NCBI RefSeq assembly: GCF_002837275.1
Contig: NZ_NXIF01000002.1
Location: 1 to 64,000, forward strand
Length of the DNA stretch: 64,000 nucleotides
Source: Malaciobacter halophilus
GTDB lineage: Bacteria > Campylobacterota > Campylobacteria > Campylobacterales > Arcobacteraceae
Reading direction: 5' to 3'
Below are positions 28,107 to 36,550 of the stretch, in pieces. Position numbers and translations under genes: made by a program. Under the pieces are notes generated by a model, which was given only the letters and a program-made list of their open reading frames with translations, did not search any database and was not told the DNA's origin. Every line of letters starts with the position of its first letter. Positions within the stretch are counted from its first letter, which is position 1.

Positions 28107-29765
28107 ATGAATAGACTAGAAAACTTTATATATAAAATCTTACAATCAAAATCTAAATCAGTTTTAGTATATTTAATAACACTAATTCTATTTTTATTAA
28201 GTATAGCTACATTTCCAACACAAATAACAAAAGTAAAAATGCTTCCTAGTAAAGATTCAGATACTTTTTCTGTATATGTTGATTTAAAAGATGGATACAG
28301 TAAAGAACATACAAAAGAAGTAACAAATTGTATTTCAAAAAAATTACTTGAAAATGATACTATTACAAACATCTCTGTTTTTATAAGTGAAGGTCAACCT
28401 TTAGATTTTGCAGCATTAGTAAAGCAAAGTGCCTTAAAAGATAAGCAATGGCAAGCAGAAATGATGGTAAACATTAAAAGAGAAGCAAATAGAGATATTT
28501 CAAGCTACAACTTAGTCTCAAAATTAAGAGATGAAGTAAAAAAAAGATGCAGTATGTATGATTCTACTATAAAATTTATTGAACTACCTGCGGGGCCTCC
28601 TGTTTTAGCCTCAATAGTAGCAGAAATTTATGGAGGAAAAGATTTTTATAGTAAAAGAGATTTTGCATACAAAATTGCAGATATTTTTAAAAATCAACAA
28701 ACTTTAGTAGATGTAGATGTAATGGCAAGTAAAGATTTTATAAAATATGAACTGATTTTAGATAATGAAAAAATCAAAAAAAGTGCCATAAGTTTAGAAC
28801 AAATAAAACAGATAATCTATCTTGCATATGAAGGTATGCCAATCTCAATAGTAAATGATAAAAAAGCCCAAAACCAAATACCTATTTTTCTAAGATTAGA
28901 TAATACTAGAGTTATAAATGAAAAGACAAAACAATCATTAAATGATAGATTAAAAAATTTAAAACTTAAAAACCAATACAACCAAATGGTAAGTGTTTCT
29001 GAACTTGTTAATGTAAAAGAAAGTATTAAAGAGCCAGAATTAAGTTCAAAAAATTTAAGACAGATGATAAATGTAATTGCCGAAACAAATAAAGATAGTC
29101 AAATCTACCCTTTACTTGATGCAAGAAGTGAAATGATTGATAAACTAAGTAAAGACTATGAAATTATAAAAACAGATATGCTAAATCTTTCTTTTATAGA
29201 TAAAAAGAGTAAAGAAAGATTTGATTTGATTTTTGATGGAGAATTAAAAGTTACACTTGATACTTTTAGAGATTTAGGTGGAGCTTTTATTATAGCTTTA
29301 GTTTTGATTTTTTTCTTAATGGTAATGTATTATAAAAGTTATGCTATTTCAGGAGGAATTGTACTTGCAAGTTTTATTTCTATTATTGGAGTTATTCTAG
29401 CACACATAATAATGGATTTAATAACAGAAGATACATTTTATTTAACAGCAACATCTTTAATTGGTTTTATTGGTCTTATTGGAATAAATTCAAGAAATTC
29501 AACACTAATCATTGATTTCTCAAAACAGCTTATTATAGAAGAGAATATGCCTATTAATAAAGCTATTGCCAAAGCAACGGCAACAAGGTCAAAACCTATT
29601 ATACTTACTGTTTTAACTATGGTTTTTGCTTCATCTCTTCTTGCAACAGATGCAGTTTTTGGAGGCTTAGGAGTTGCTCTTATTGGTGGTACTCTTATTT
29701 CATATGTCGTATCAATGTTTTTTGTTCCTGTAATTATAAAAAATCATATAAAAAAACTACTTTAA
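28107..29765 (+). CDS. RND efflux permease, C-terminal half (split pump)
   Basis: This 552-residue protein equals the second RND repeat: TM7 (SVLVYLITLILFLLSIATF), a second porter loop (with ELPAGPPVLASIVAEIYGG), then TM8-TM12, with IGFIGLIGINSRNSTLIIDF at the TM10 relay position. It has its own ATG and an AGGA six bases upstream. In its frame a TAG stands directly before the ATG, and the frame differs from the first half, so the split is not a single-base sequencing error. The two halves probably associate to form the protomer. Confidence 0.88.
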   Translation: MNRLENFIYKILQSKSKSVLVYLITLILFLLSIATFPTQITKVKMLPSKDSDTFSVYVDLKDGYSKEHTKEVTNCISKKLLENDTITNISVFISEGQPLDFAALVKQSALKDKQWQAEMMVNIKREANRDISSYNLVSKLRDEVKKRCSMYDSTIKFIELPAGPPVLASIVAEIYGGKDFYSKRDFAYKIADIFKNQQTLVDVDVMASKDFIKYELILDNEKIKKSAISLEQIKQIIYLAYEGMPISIVNDKKAQNQIPIFLRLDNTRVINEKTKQSLNDRLKNLKLKNQYNQMVSVSELVNVKESIKEPELSSKNLRQMINVIAETNKDSQIYPLLDARSEMIDKLSKDYEIIKTDMLNLSFIDKKSKERFDLIFDGELKVTLDTFRDLGGAFIIALVLIFFLMVMYYKSYAISGGIVLASFISIIGVILAHIIMDLITEDTFYLTATSLIGFIGLIGINSRNSTLIIDFSKQLIIEENMPINKAIAKATATRSKPIILTVLTMVFASSLLATDAVFGGLGVALIGGTLISYVVSMFFVPVIIKNHIKKLL

Positions 29766-29797
29766 TAAACACTAACTTTACAATAAGTTGATAAAAT

Positions 29798-29820
29798 CTA
29801 GTAATTAAAATTATTACTAG
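29798..29820. repeat. Palindrome in the leader of the ScsD-like gene
   Basis: CTAGTAAT (29798-29805) pairs perfectly with ATTACTAG (29813-29820) around a 7-base centre, just upstream of the Shine-Dalgarno AAAGGA of the thioredoxin gene. A GATAAAAT sequence just before it could be a -10 box. It could be an operator, or a weak attenuator or terminator (it is followed by GTTTT). Confidence 0.5.
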
Positions 29821-29836
29821 GTTTTAAAGGAATTAA

Positions 29837-30340
29837 ATGAAAAACAAAATAAAAAAATATATAAAAGAAATTCTATTTTTTATTATTACTTTAACAGTTA
29901 TACTAAACATCATAAGTTATTACAAATCACTTAATTTAAATAAAAATAATTTACAAATATTTAGTTTTAAATTATTAAATGAGAAAAAATATAACATACC
30001 TAAAGATAAACCAGTTATAATTCATTTTTGGGCTACTTGGTGTCCAACATGTAAACTTGAAGCTTCTAATATAGAAAAATTGTCAAAAGATTATGAAGTT
30101 ATAACTATTGCAGTACAATCAAAAAATAAAGAAAATATTAAAAAGTATTTAGAAAATAATAAACTAAGTTTTAAAGTAGTTGACGATACAAAGGGATATT
30201 ATTCTAAAAAGTTTAATATAAAAGCTTTTCCTACAACACTAATTTATGATAATCAAAAAAATCTAAAATTTAGTGAAGTAGGATATACTTCAACACTTGG
30301 CTTATATGCAAGAATGTGGTGGATACAAGCTCAATTATAA
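29837..30340 (+). CDS. Membrane-anchored TlpA/ScsD-like thioredoxin
   Basis: One N-terminal anchor (EILFFIITLTVILNIISYY) leads to a periplasmic thioredoxin domain with HFWATWCPTCKLEASN (CPTC active site) and a cis-Pro loop KAFPTTLIYD. The late tryptophan-rich YARMWWIQAQL end resembles ScsD, which is linked to copper and oxidative stress tolerance. It follows the split RND operon by 71 bases with its own palindromic leader. Whether it shares a role with the pump is not known. Its last 6 bases overlap the convergent acetyltransferase gene. Confidence 0.85.
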   Translation: MKNKIKKYIKEILFFIITLTVILNIISYYKSLNLNKNNLQIFSFKLLNEKKYNIPKDKPVIIHFWATWCPTCKLEASNIEKLSKDYEVITIAVQSKNKENIKKYLENNKLSFKVVDDTKGYYSKKFNIKAFPTTLIYDNQKNLKFSEVGYTSTLGLYARMWWIQAQL

Positions 30341-30796
30341 ATCATAAACCATTGCAATTTCATCACATATAGGAAAATGTTTACAACGAATACAATCTGC
30401 CCATATTTTATGCTCTGGAATATTCTCTTTTTCTATTTTTCTAAAACCAACACTTTCAAAAAAACCTTGCTCATAAGTTAAAGATAAAATCTGTTCTAAC
30501 TCATATTTTTTACCCTCTTCTATGCAAGCTTCTACAAGTTTTTTACCTAATTTTAAACCTCTAAACTCTTTTGAAATAATTAAACTTCTAACTTCGGCTA
30601 ATCTACATGAATGAATATGTAAAGCTGTAAAGCCTGCAAGTTTATTATCTACTGTTACAACAGTATATGACCTAATTGTATTAGCCATTTCATCTTCAGT
30701 TCTTAATAATATATTACCATTGTCAACTTCTGGTTTTACAAGCTCTTGCATCTGCTTAATATGTTTTACTGTGGGTTTAAAAAATTTGATTTCCAA
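30335..30796 (-). CDS. GNAT acetyltransferase, short ArgA-like
   Basis: The 153-residue GNAT protein has EVRSLIISKEFRGLKLGKKL, where the R/Q-x-x-G-x-G/A acetyl-CoA loop appears as RGLKLG, and LTYEQGFFESVGFRKIEKE. This pattern, with the C-terminal IWADCIRCKHFPIC segment, is typical of short stand-alone N-acetylglutamate synthases (ArgA domain without the kinase part), used for arginine synthesis. Other GNAT roles cannot be excluded. The start is TTG, 20 bases inside the end of engB, preceded by GGAG. Confidence 0.75.
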   Translation of the reverse strand: MEIKFFKPTVKHIKQMQELVKPEVDNGNILLRTEDEMANTIRSYTVVTVDNKLAGFTALHIHSCRLAEVRSLIISKEFRGLKLGKKLVEACIEEGKKYELEQILSLTYEQGFFESVGFRKIEKENIPEHKIWADCIRCKHFPICDEIAMVYDL

Positions 30797-31388
30797 AAAG
30801 GTGCTCCGTTATAGCATTTTGAAGATCTATCATACCTCTTTTTTTTAGATTTGAGATAAAAATACCTTCAGGGTATGCTCTTTTTAATTTTGCTAAATCA
30901 TTCTGTTTTAATTTATCTATTTTTGTAAAGGCATGAATAATCTTTTGGTCACCTCTTTTTATAACTTCTAAAAATTCATCAACATTTTTATCAATCTCTA
31001 AGTGAGGATGTCTTGCATCAAGTAGATGCACAAAAACTTGTAAACAAGGTCTTTGTTCTAAATAGCCAGTTAAGTTTTTATTCCAATCTTTTTTTAGACC
31101 TTTTGATACTTTTGCATACCCAAAACCAGGTAAATCAACAAATCTTGCAAATAAATATGGTAACTCTTCACTTTTTGTTTTAAACTTAATATCAAAATAG
31201 TTAATAAGTTGAGTCTTTCCAGGAGTAGAAGATGATTTAGCTAAACCTTTTCTATTTGTTAAAGTATTTAACAAAGATGACTTACCAACATTACTTCTTC
31301 CAAGAAAAGCAACTTCTGCCATATCTGGACTTGGTGAATCATTTATACTTTGTGCTGAAGTTAAAAATGATGCTTCAACTATTTTCAT
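30777..31388 (-). CDS. engB: Ribosome-assembly GTPase EngB (YsxC/YihA)
   Basis: EngB assists maturation of the large ribosomal subunit. GTPase motifs are in order: G1 GRSNVGKSS, G2 SSTPGKTQ, G3 DLPGFGYAK, G4 TKID and G5-like ISNLKK. The ADSPSPDMAEVAFLG-type start (here NDSPSPDMAEVAFLGRSN) is diagnostic. The 203-residue length fits. It begins at the same base where lptA ends, and it overlaps the acetyltransferase gene by 20 bases. Confidence 0.96.
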   Translation of the reverse strand: MKIVEASFLTSAQSINDSPSPDMAEVAFLGRSNVGKSSLLNTLTNRKGLAKSSSTPGKTQLINYFDIKFKTKSEELPYLFARFVDLPGFGYAKVSKGLKKDWNKNLTGYLEQRPCLQVFVHLLDARHPHLEIDKNVDEFLEVIKRGDQKIIHAFTKIDKLKQNDLAKLKRAYPEGIFISNLKKRGMIDLQNAITEHLFGNQIF

Positions 31389-31885
31389 TATTTATTAGCC
31401 TTTTTTTCATTTTTATCTTCAATATTAATAATAAATCTAACTGGTTTATTATCAGTTCCACTAACTTTTGCTTCACCTGTTACTTGATTAATATAGATTT
31501 TATCACCATATATTTTTCTATCTTCAACTTTTTCTTTAATAAATCCATTTCCTATAATCTCATATTGTTGCTTATTTGGATAATAAATAACTTTATTTCC
31601 TTTACCTTCATAAAATTTATCTTGTGAAACTATTTCAAAATAAACATTTCCCGTTGCAATATATTTAAGAGGAACTCTTTTTTTATTTGCTGCTTTTGCA
31701 GACATATATACTTCTAATCTATCTGAATCAAGTTTATCTTTTGCTTTTTTTAATTTTACATTTCCTGTAAAAATAGATACACCCTTAGCATCATTTGCTT
31801 CAAATTTTTTTGCATCGATTATTAGTTTACCTTCATTTGCCATAAGAGTTAAAGAGGCTAAAAAAGTTAAAAGTAAATATCTCAT
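31388..31885 (-). CDS. lptA: LPS transport periplasmic bridge protein LptA
   Basis: LptA forms the beta-jellyroll bridge that carries LPS across the periplasm. A signal peptide (MRYLLLTFLASLTLMA) is followed by the OstA-like domain: KLIIDAKKFEANDAKGVSIF, TGNVKLKKAKDKLDSDRLEVY, then GNVYFEI and KIYINQVTGEAKVSG. It lies next to lptC and kdsC, which is the standard LPS cluster arrangement. The C-terminus is Lys-rich (KNEKKANK). Confidence 0.92.
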   Translation of the reverse strand: MRYLLLTFLASLTLMANEGKLIIDAKKFEANDAKGVSIFTGNVKLKKAKDKLDSDRLEVYMSAKAANKKRVPLKYIATGNVYFEIVSQDKFYEGKGNKVIYYPNKQQYEIIGNGFIKEKVEDRKIYGDKIYINQVTGEAKVSGTDNKPVRFIINIEDKNEKKANK

Positions 31886-31904
31886 TGTTATTGTCCTATC
31901 CTTA

Positions 31905-32432
31905 TTATCTTGTTGTTTCTATTTCAAAATGAGAACTTTTAGCTCTCATGATTTCATTTTTCATATCTAAATATAGATTTTTACCATCTATTTTGTGTTT
32001 ATAGTAATAACCTTTAAAAGCCACACTATTTTTTGCAACTTGCGTATTTTCATTATAGTAAAGTTCTTCAGTATCTAAAGATATAAAATCATTTCTTCTA
32101 AACTTTACATCATCTAAAAAAGTAAAATTTGCATCTCTTTTAATTATAACATTTGCACTAATATAATCAGTTGCATTTTCAACTTTTTTATCATTTGCTT
32201 TTAAAATAAAATCTCCCTCATACATAATATCTTTTGTTTTAAACCTTGATACTTTTTTTGAGTTAACTATTTTTGTTGTTGTTTCTTCATTTAAAGTGTA
32301 CATAGTAGAGTCATTAAAACTTACAAGAGCAATATCTTTTTTGTCATCTTTACTATTAGCATTATCAATAGGAACAAAATAAAATCCCACTGCTATAACT
32401 AAAAGAGAATAAATAAACGATTTTATAACCAT
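31905..32432 (-). CDS. lptC: LPS export protein LptC
   Basis: LptC is the bitopic inner-membrane component that passes LPS from LptBFG to LptA. It has one N-terminal anchor (SFIYSLLVIAVGFYFVPI) and a periplasmic jellyroll domain (ESKDIMYEGDF-like MYEGDFILKANDKKVENAT, then NVIIKRDANFTFLDDVKFRR). The 175-residue size is typical. It starts 10 bases inside the end of kdsC and ends 20 bases before lptA, so kdsC, lptC and lptA are one unit. Confidence 0.87.
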   Translation of the reverse strand: MVIKSFIYSLLVIAVGFYFVPIDNANSKDDKKDIALVSFNDSTMYTLNEETTTKIVNSKKVSRFKTKDIMYEGDFILKANDKKVENATDYISANVIIKRDANFTFLDDVKFRRNDFISLDTEELYYNENTQVAKNSVAFKGYYYKHKIDGKNLYLDMKNEIMRAKSSHFEIETTR

Positions 32433-32920
32433 GCTTTTAAGAACTCCTGTTCAATACCCTCTTTTTTAACTATATACTCAACCATCTCTCTTACAGCACC
32501 ATTTCCACCACTATTTTTACAAACTACATCTACAAACTCTTTTAAATATCTTGTACCATTTGCAGGAGTAAATGAAAGTCCAACTTTTTTTAGCATTTTA
32601 TAATCATTTAAATCATCACCAATTGCAGCAACTTGCTCCCATGAAAGTTTCTCTTTTTGCAAGATTGCTTCTAAAACTTCATCTTTATTATCAACTTTTT
32701 GATACAGATACTCTATTTGCAAATCTAAAGCTCTTCTTTGAACTATTTTAGAAGTTCTACCTGTAATTATTGCAACTTTTTTACCAAGTTTTTTAGTCCA
32801 TGTTGCAATAGCAAGACCATCAGCAACATCAAAAGATTTTAATTCGTCTGCATTATTTGTATAAGTAATTTTTCCATCTGTTAAAGTACCATCAACATCT
32901 AGCACAAGAAGTTCAATCAT
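32423..32920 (-). CDS. kdsC: 3-deoxy-D-manno-octulosonate-8-phosphate phosphatase KdsC
   Basis: KdsC removes phosphate from Kdo-8-P in Kdo synthesis for LPS. It is a small C0-class HAD phosphatase: motif I LLVLDVDGTLTDG, motif II AIITGRTS, Lys in VDNKDE, and motif III AAIGDDLNDYKML. The cap-less 165-residue size and the GNGAVREMVEYIV C-terminus are typical of KdsC. It overlaps hisB by 4 bases upstream and lptC by 10 bases downstream. Confidence 0.95.
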   Translation of the reverse strand: MIELLVLDVDGTLTDGKITYTNNADELKSFDVADGLAIATWTKKLGKKVAIITGRTSKIVQRRALDLQIEYLYQKVDNKDEVLEAILQKEKLSWEQVAAIGDDLNDYKMLKKVGLSFTPANGTRYLKEFVDVVCKNSGGNGAVREMVEYIVKKEGIEQEFLKAWL

Positions 32921-33489
32921 AAAATACCTTTTGTACTAGGAATCCCTAAGTTTTCATTTTTTACCATTGCTCGTCTAAGTGAAACTGCTAAAGATTTAAA
33001 AGCCGCCTCAAGAATATGATGTTTATTTTTTCCTCTTTCATAAATTATATGACATGTTAAACCTGCATTCATAGTAAAAGCATGAAAAAACTCTTCTGCT
33101 AATTCAACATCAAACTCTCCTACTTTCCCAGAAAGATTAATATCATAAACTAAAAAAGGTCTATTACTTAAATCAAGAGCACAAGTAACGGCTGCTTCAT
33201 CCATTACTACAGTTGCATTCCCATATCTTTCAACAGCTTGAATAGGAAAAACTGCTTCTTTAAAAGCTTTACCCAATACTATTCCACAATCTTCTACACT
33301 ATGATGATAATCAATATGCAAATCACCTATACAAGATAACTCTATAGCAATACCACTATGCTTACTAAGAGCTTCTAACATATGGTCAAAAAAACCTATT
33401 TTTGTATCTATTTTTGTTTTTAAACTATTTGTAATATCAAGTTTACATTTAATATCTGTTTCTTTTGTTTTTCTACTTAATTCAACCAT
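32917..33489 (-). CDS. hisB: Imidazoleglycerol-phosphate dehydratase HisB
   Basis: HisB catalyses the sixth step of histidine synthesis and needs manganese. The protein is the monofunctional dehydratase (190 residues): TKIGFFDHMLEALSKHSG, DLHIDYHHSVEDCGIVLG and the second His cluster in EEFFHAFTMNAG and KNKHHILEAAFKSLAV. No other his biosynthetic gene is adjacent. It overlaps kdsC by 4 bases and follows rlpA by about 10 bases. Confidence 0.97.
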   Translation of the reverse strand: MVELSRKTKETDIKCKLDITNSLKTKIDTKIGFFDHMLEALSKHSGIAIELSCIGDLHIDYHHSVEDCGIVLGKAFKEAVFPIQAVERYGNATVVMDEAAVTCALDLSNRPFLVYDINLSGKVGEFDVELAEEFFHAFTMNAGLTCHIIYERGKNKHHILEAAFKSLAVSLRRAMVKNENLGIPSTKGIL

Positions 33490-33498
33490 TTTTTCTCC

Positions 33499-34323
33499 CT
33501 ATTGAGCAATAATCATTGCACCACTAATACCTAGTCTAGTTTTAAAGTCAACTGCTTCTTCTTCACTTCTAAAGCCACTTACCCAAACTCTATTAATTGG
33601 TTTGCCATCATAATAGCCTTTTTTAATAACTACGCTATAATTATTTTCAATAATATTCTCAAATTTTCTTTTTGTAATTTTCGCACCTGCATATCTTCTA
33701 AATGCCCCAACTTGAACATAATATCTTCCAACAGACATAATTTCATTTTTCTCTGATGTTGATTGGGCAATTTTTCCATGGAAACCTAAAACAGTAACCT
33801 TTACATTAGCTGTCCCTTTTTTAACCATATCTATTTTATGTGCTGCTTTATTTGATAAATCAATAATCCTTCCACTTACAAAAGGTCCTCTATCATTAAT
33901 TCTAACCACTGTTGACTTTCCATTTTCTAGATTATCAACTTTTACCATAGTATTCATAGGTAAAGTTTTATGTGCAGCTGTCATAGCATACATATTATAT
34001 GTTTCCCCATTAGAAGTTTTTCTAGCATGAAAATTTGGTCCATACCAAGAAGCAATTCCTTTTTGTTCATCACCTACTTTTGCAAGTGTAGGATAATACC
34101 ACTTTCCTGATATTTTATAAGGTCTCATAGTAGCTCTGTGCATAGCTTTTGAATTTTTCATTTTCTCTTTTGGAATATGCTTAAACCCACCGCTATTTCC
34201 ATAACCATTATATGAATATCCTTGATTACTAAAAGAAGAGAAACACCCTGTAAATAAAAGTGTTGAACTTACAATTACTGCACTTTTTAAACAAGTTTTT
34301 GAAAAACTACTTTTTAATAACAA
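33499..34323 (-). CDS. rlpA: Septal-ring lytic transglycosylase RlpA (lipoprotein, SPOR domain)
   Basis: RlpA cleaves denuded glycan strands and helps daughter-cell separation. A lipobox (LLFTGC) follows a signal peptide. The double-psi beta-barrel domain has GIASWYGPNFHARKTSNGE, YAMTAAHKTLPMNTMVKV, then RINDRGPFVSGRIIDLS. A C-terminal SPOR domain (RYYVQVGAFRRYAGA onwards) binds septal peptidoglycan. The longest frame begins at TTG 34335, but the GGAG Shine-Dalgarno fits a TTG at 34323, giving 274 residues. It overlaps the mltD-like stop by 17 bases. Confidence 0.93.
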   Translation of the reverse strand: MLLKSSFSKTCLKSAVIVSSTLLFTGCFSSFSNQGYSYNGYGNSGGFKHIPKEKMKNSKAMHRATMRPYKISGKWYYPTLAKVGDEQKGIASWYGPNFHARKTSNGETYNMYAMTAAHKTLPMNTMVKVDNLENGKSTVVRINDRGPFVSGRIIDLSNKAAHKIDMVKKGTANVKVTVLGFHGKIAQSTSEKNEIMSVGRYYVQVGAFRRYAGAKITKRKFENIIENNYSVVIKKGYYDGKPINRVWVSGFRSEEEAVDFKTRLGISGAMIIAQ

Positions 34324-35731
34324 TTTTATCTCCAATATTAATAAAGTTTGATTCTAAGCCATTATCACTCATTAGTTTTTTTAAGTCAACTTTATATTTT
34401 CTTGCAATTGAGTATAAAGTATCTCCATTTTTAACTTTATAAACTAATGTTGAACTACTTTTATTAGATGAGTCTGCAAGTCTTATGTTTTTTCTACTTG
34501 CTCTTTTTTCTGATGATATTGGGATAATTAATTTTTGTTTTAAAGACAAAAGATTTGTTTTTAATCTATTAAAATCTTTTATTACTTTATATGAAACATT
34601 ATATTTATTTCCAATTTTATGTAAAGAGTCACCTCTTTTTACTACATACACTAAATATTTACTATCTTTAATTAAATCTTTATTTGCTTGGTATCTAGCA
34701 AGCCTACTATAAGGAATATAAATATCATATTTTTTTTCATAAGGAGGTACAATTTGAAGTTTTAAGTGTTTATTTAAATTCTTAATCTCTTCATAATCAA
34801 TTCCAACTGCATTTGAGATTGATCTAAGATGTAAGCCACCTTTTACACTAATAGTAGCAACAGATGAAGTTGCACCAATATTTAAAAGATGTGCATTATC
34901 ATTTTCAGTAATAAAGCTTTGATTATTCATCATTCCAAGGGCAATTATTTTTCTAATATACATTCTACTTTCACTTGGTATATACTGTCTTGATACATTT
35001 TTTTGCACTCTTAAAAAATCATCAATATCTAAAGGAATATTCCAATTTTTTACCTCTTTATAAATATTATTTAATTTATAAAATGGCTCGCTTCCTCTTT
35101 GGTAATAGTAAATAATTCTTCTAAACTCTTTAATCTTATTACTATTCTTTTTACTTGGATTTTCTTGAATATATTTATCTATTGTAGCTCTAGTAATTGC
35201 TTCAATTACTCTTCCCTCTCCACAATTATAAGCAAGAGCTGCTAAATACCATTTATCAAATCTTTTATGTAAATACTTTAAATATTTTGTTGCAGCTTTA
35301 GTTGATTTAACTAAATCCATTCTTTCATCAACATAAAGATTAATATCTAAGTCAAAATGTTTTCCTGTTTCTGACATAAACTGCCAAATTCCAGTAGCTT
35401 TTACATTTGATTTTGCATCAATTGTAAAATCAGATTCCGCCATTGCCATATACAAAAAAACCGAAGGAACGCTCTCTTCTCTTAAGATTTTTTTGATTTT
35501 TGGAACAAACAATGAAGCATCACTAAGCTTTTTTACATAGTTAGTTTGATTATGTTCTCTTAGTAAATTATTGTAAGTTTTTTGTAGCTTATAATCTGTG
35601 ATAAAAGAGGATTTAATTTGTAAATCCTCTAAAATCTGCATATCTCTTTGATTGTAATTAGCCCCTATTAAAGAAGCCCATGAGTAGTTTACTATTATAA
35701 ATAAAAATACGACTAGCTTATACAAATACAT
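34307..35731 (-). CDS. MltD-like lytic transglycosylase with two LysM domains
   Basis: The protein has a signal peptide, then an SLT domain (about residues 80-230) with AMAESDFTIDAKSNVKATGIWQ, where Glu in AESDF is the catalytic acid, LAYNCGEGRV, and two LysM repeats near the C-terminus (VKRGDSLHKIGNKYNVSYKV and VKNGDTLYSIARKYKVDLKK). This is the MltD layout and it acts on periplasmic peptidoglycan. It precedes rlpA, so two glycan-strand hydrolases are co-expressed. The 474-residue length fits. Confidence 0.92.
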   Translation of the reverse strand: MYLYKLVVFLFIIVNYSWASLIGANYNQRDMQILEDLQIKSSFITDYKLQKTYNNLLREHNQTNYVKKLSDASLFVPKIKKILREESVPSVFLYMAMAESDFTIDAKSNVKATGIWQFMSETGKHFDLDINLYVDERMDLVKSTKAATKYLKYLHKRFDKWYLAALAYNCGEGRVIEAITRATIDKYIQENPSKKNSNKIKEFRRIIYYYQRGSEPFYKLNNIYKEVKNWNIPLDIDDFLRVQKNVSRQYIPSESRMYIRKIIALGMMNNQSFITENDNAHLLNIGATSSVATISVKGGLHLRSISNAVGIDYEEIKNLNKHLKLQIVPPYEKKYDIYIPYSRLARYQANKDLIKDSKYLVYVVKRGDSLHKIGNKYNVSYKVIKDFNRLKTNLLSLKQKLIIPISSEKRASRKNIRLADSSNKSSSTLVYKVKNGDTLYSIARKYKVDLKKLMSDNGLESNFINIGDKIVIKK

Positions 35732-35761
35732 TCCTAATTGTTAAAATAGCCTATATTTTAT

Positions 35762-36550
35762 CTAATTTATATTAGAGAACTCCTTAAATAAAGTTTTAGC
35801 ATTTTTAGTAGTTAAAGTTTTCACTTCATCAACTTCCATTTCTAAAAGTTCTGCAATTTTTTCAACAACATAGTTTGTATATGACGGTTCATTTCTTTTA
35901 CCTCTAAAAGGATGAGGAGTAAGATAAGGACCATCTGTTTCTACTACAATTTTCTCTTTTGGAATTTTACTTAAAACTTGTACTAATTTTCTTGCATTTT
36001 TAAAAGTTAAAACTCCACCTATTCCAAAGTAAAAGTTTTCATTTGCTAAGCTTAGGAGTTGCTCATCTGCATTAAAACAGTGTAAAACACCTCCTACTTC
36101 ACCAGCTTTATTATCTAAAAGTATTTTTTTAGAATCATTAGAAGCATTTCTTACATGAATAATAAGAGGTTTGTTTACTTCTCTTGCAAAATTGACTTGC
36201 TTTATAAAAACCTCTTTTTGTCTTTTTATCTCTTCTTCTTTTTCACTTTCATCTTCAGGAAGCCTAAAATAATCTAGACCACATTCTCCAATTGCTATAC
36301 ATTTTGGGTGAGAAACATATTTTCTTAATACCTCTTCATCATATGCTTGTGCATCATAAGGATGAACTCCCACAGAAAAATACACCTCATCATATTGTTG
36401 CGCTAATTCAACAGCTTTTGGTAAATCTTTTGGATCTGCACCAGGTATTAAAAAACCTTTTACGTTTGATTTTAATGCATTTGAAATTACTTCATGCACA
36501 TCTTGACTATATTGCTCATGGTCAAGATGACAATGTGTATCTATTATTAT
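35762..36550 (-). CDS. tatD: TatD-family metal-dependent hydrolase with non-canonical start
   Basis: TatD is a TIM-barrel nuclease/hydrolase. Metal ligands are visible in DTHCHLD (N-terminus), GECGLDYF, PLIIHVRNA, GVLHCFN and VETDGPYLTP. The longest ordinary start is GTG 36499, but that would remove the DTHCHLD motif. The same frame is open upstream and reads I-I-I-D-T-H-C-H-L-D from 36550 with no ATG, GTG or TTG. The ATA at 36550, which overlaps the stop of the upstream gene (ATAA), gives the normal M-I-I-D-T-H family start. An ATC at 36553 is an alternative. Confidence 0.85.
   Translation of the reverse strand: MIIDTHCHLDHEQYSQDVHEVISNALKSNVKGFLIPGADPKDLPKAVELAQQYDEVYFSVGVHPYDAQAYDEEVLRKYVSHPKCIAIGECGLDYFRLPEDESEKEEEIKRQKEVFIKQVNFAREVNKPLIIHVRNASNDSKKILLDNKAGEVGGVLHCFNADEQLLSLANENFYFGIGGVLTFKNARKLVQVLSKIPKEKIVVETDGPYLTPHPFRGKRNEPSYTNYVVEKIAELLEMEVDEVKTLTTKNAKTLFKEFSNIN

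Noticed and set aside
28090-28110. RND pump as a pseudogene caused by one frameshift
   Set aside because: The second frame has a TAG directly before its ATG, both genes have coding-quality sequence up to the junction, and the second has its own Shine-Dalgarno, so one indel would not rejoin them.
36499-36501. GTG 36499 as the start of tatD
   Set aside because: It would remove the DTHCHLD metal-binding motif that is encoded in frame just upstream; every functional TatD keeps this motif.
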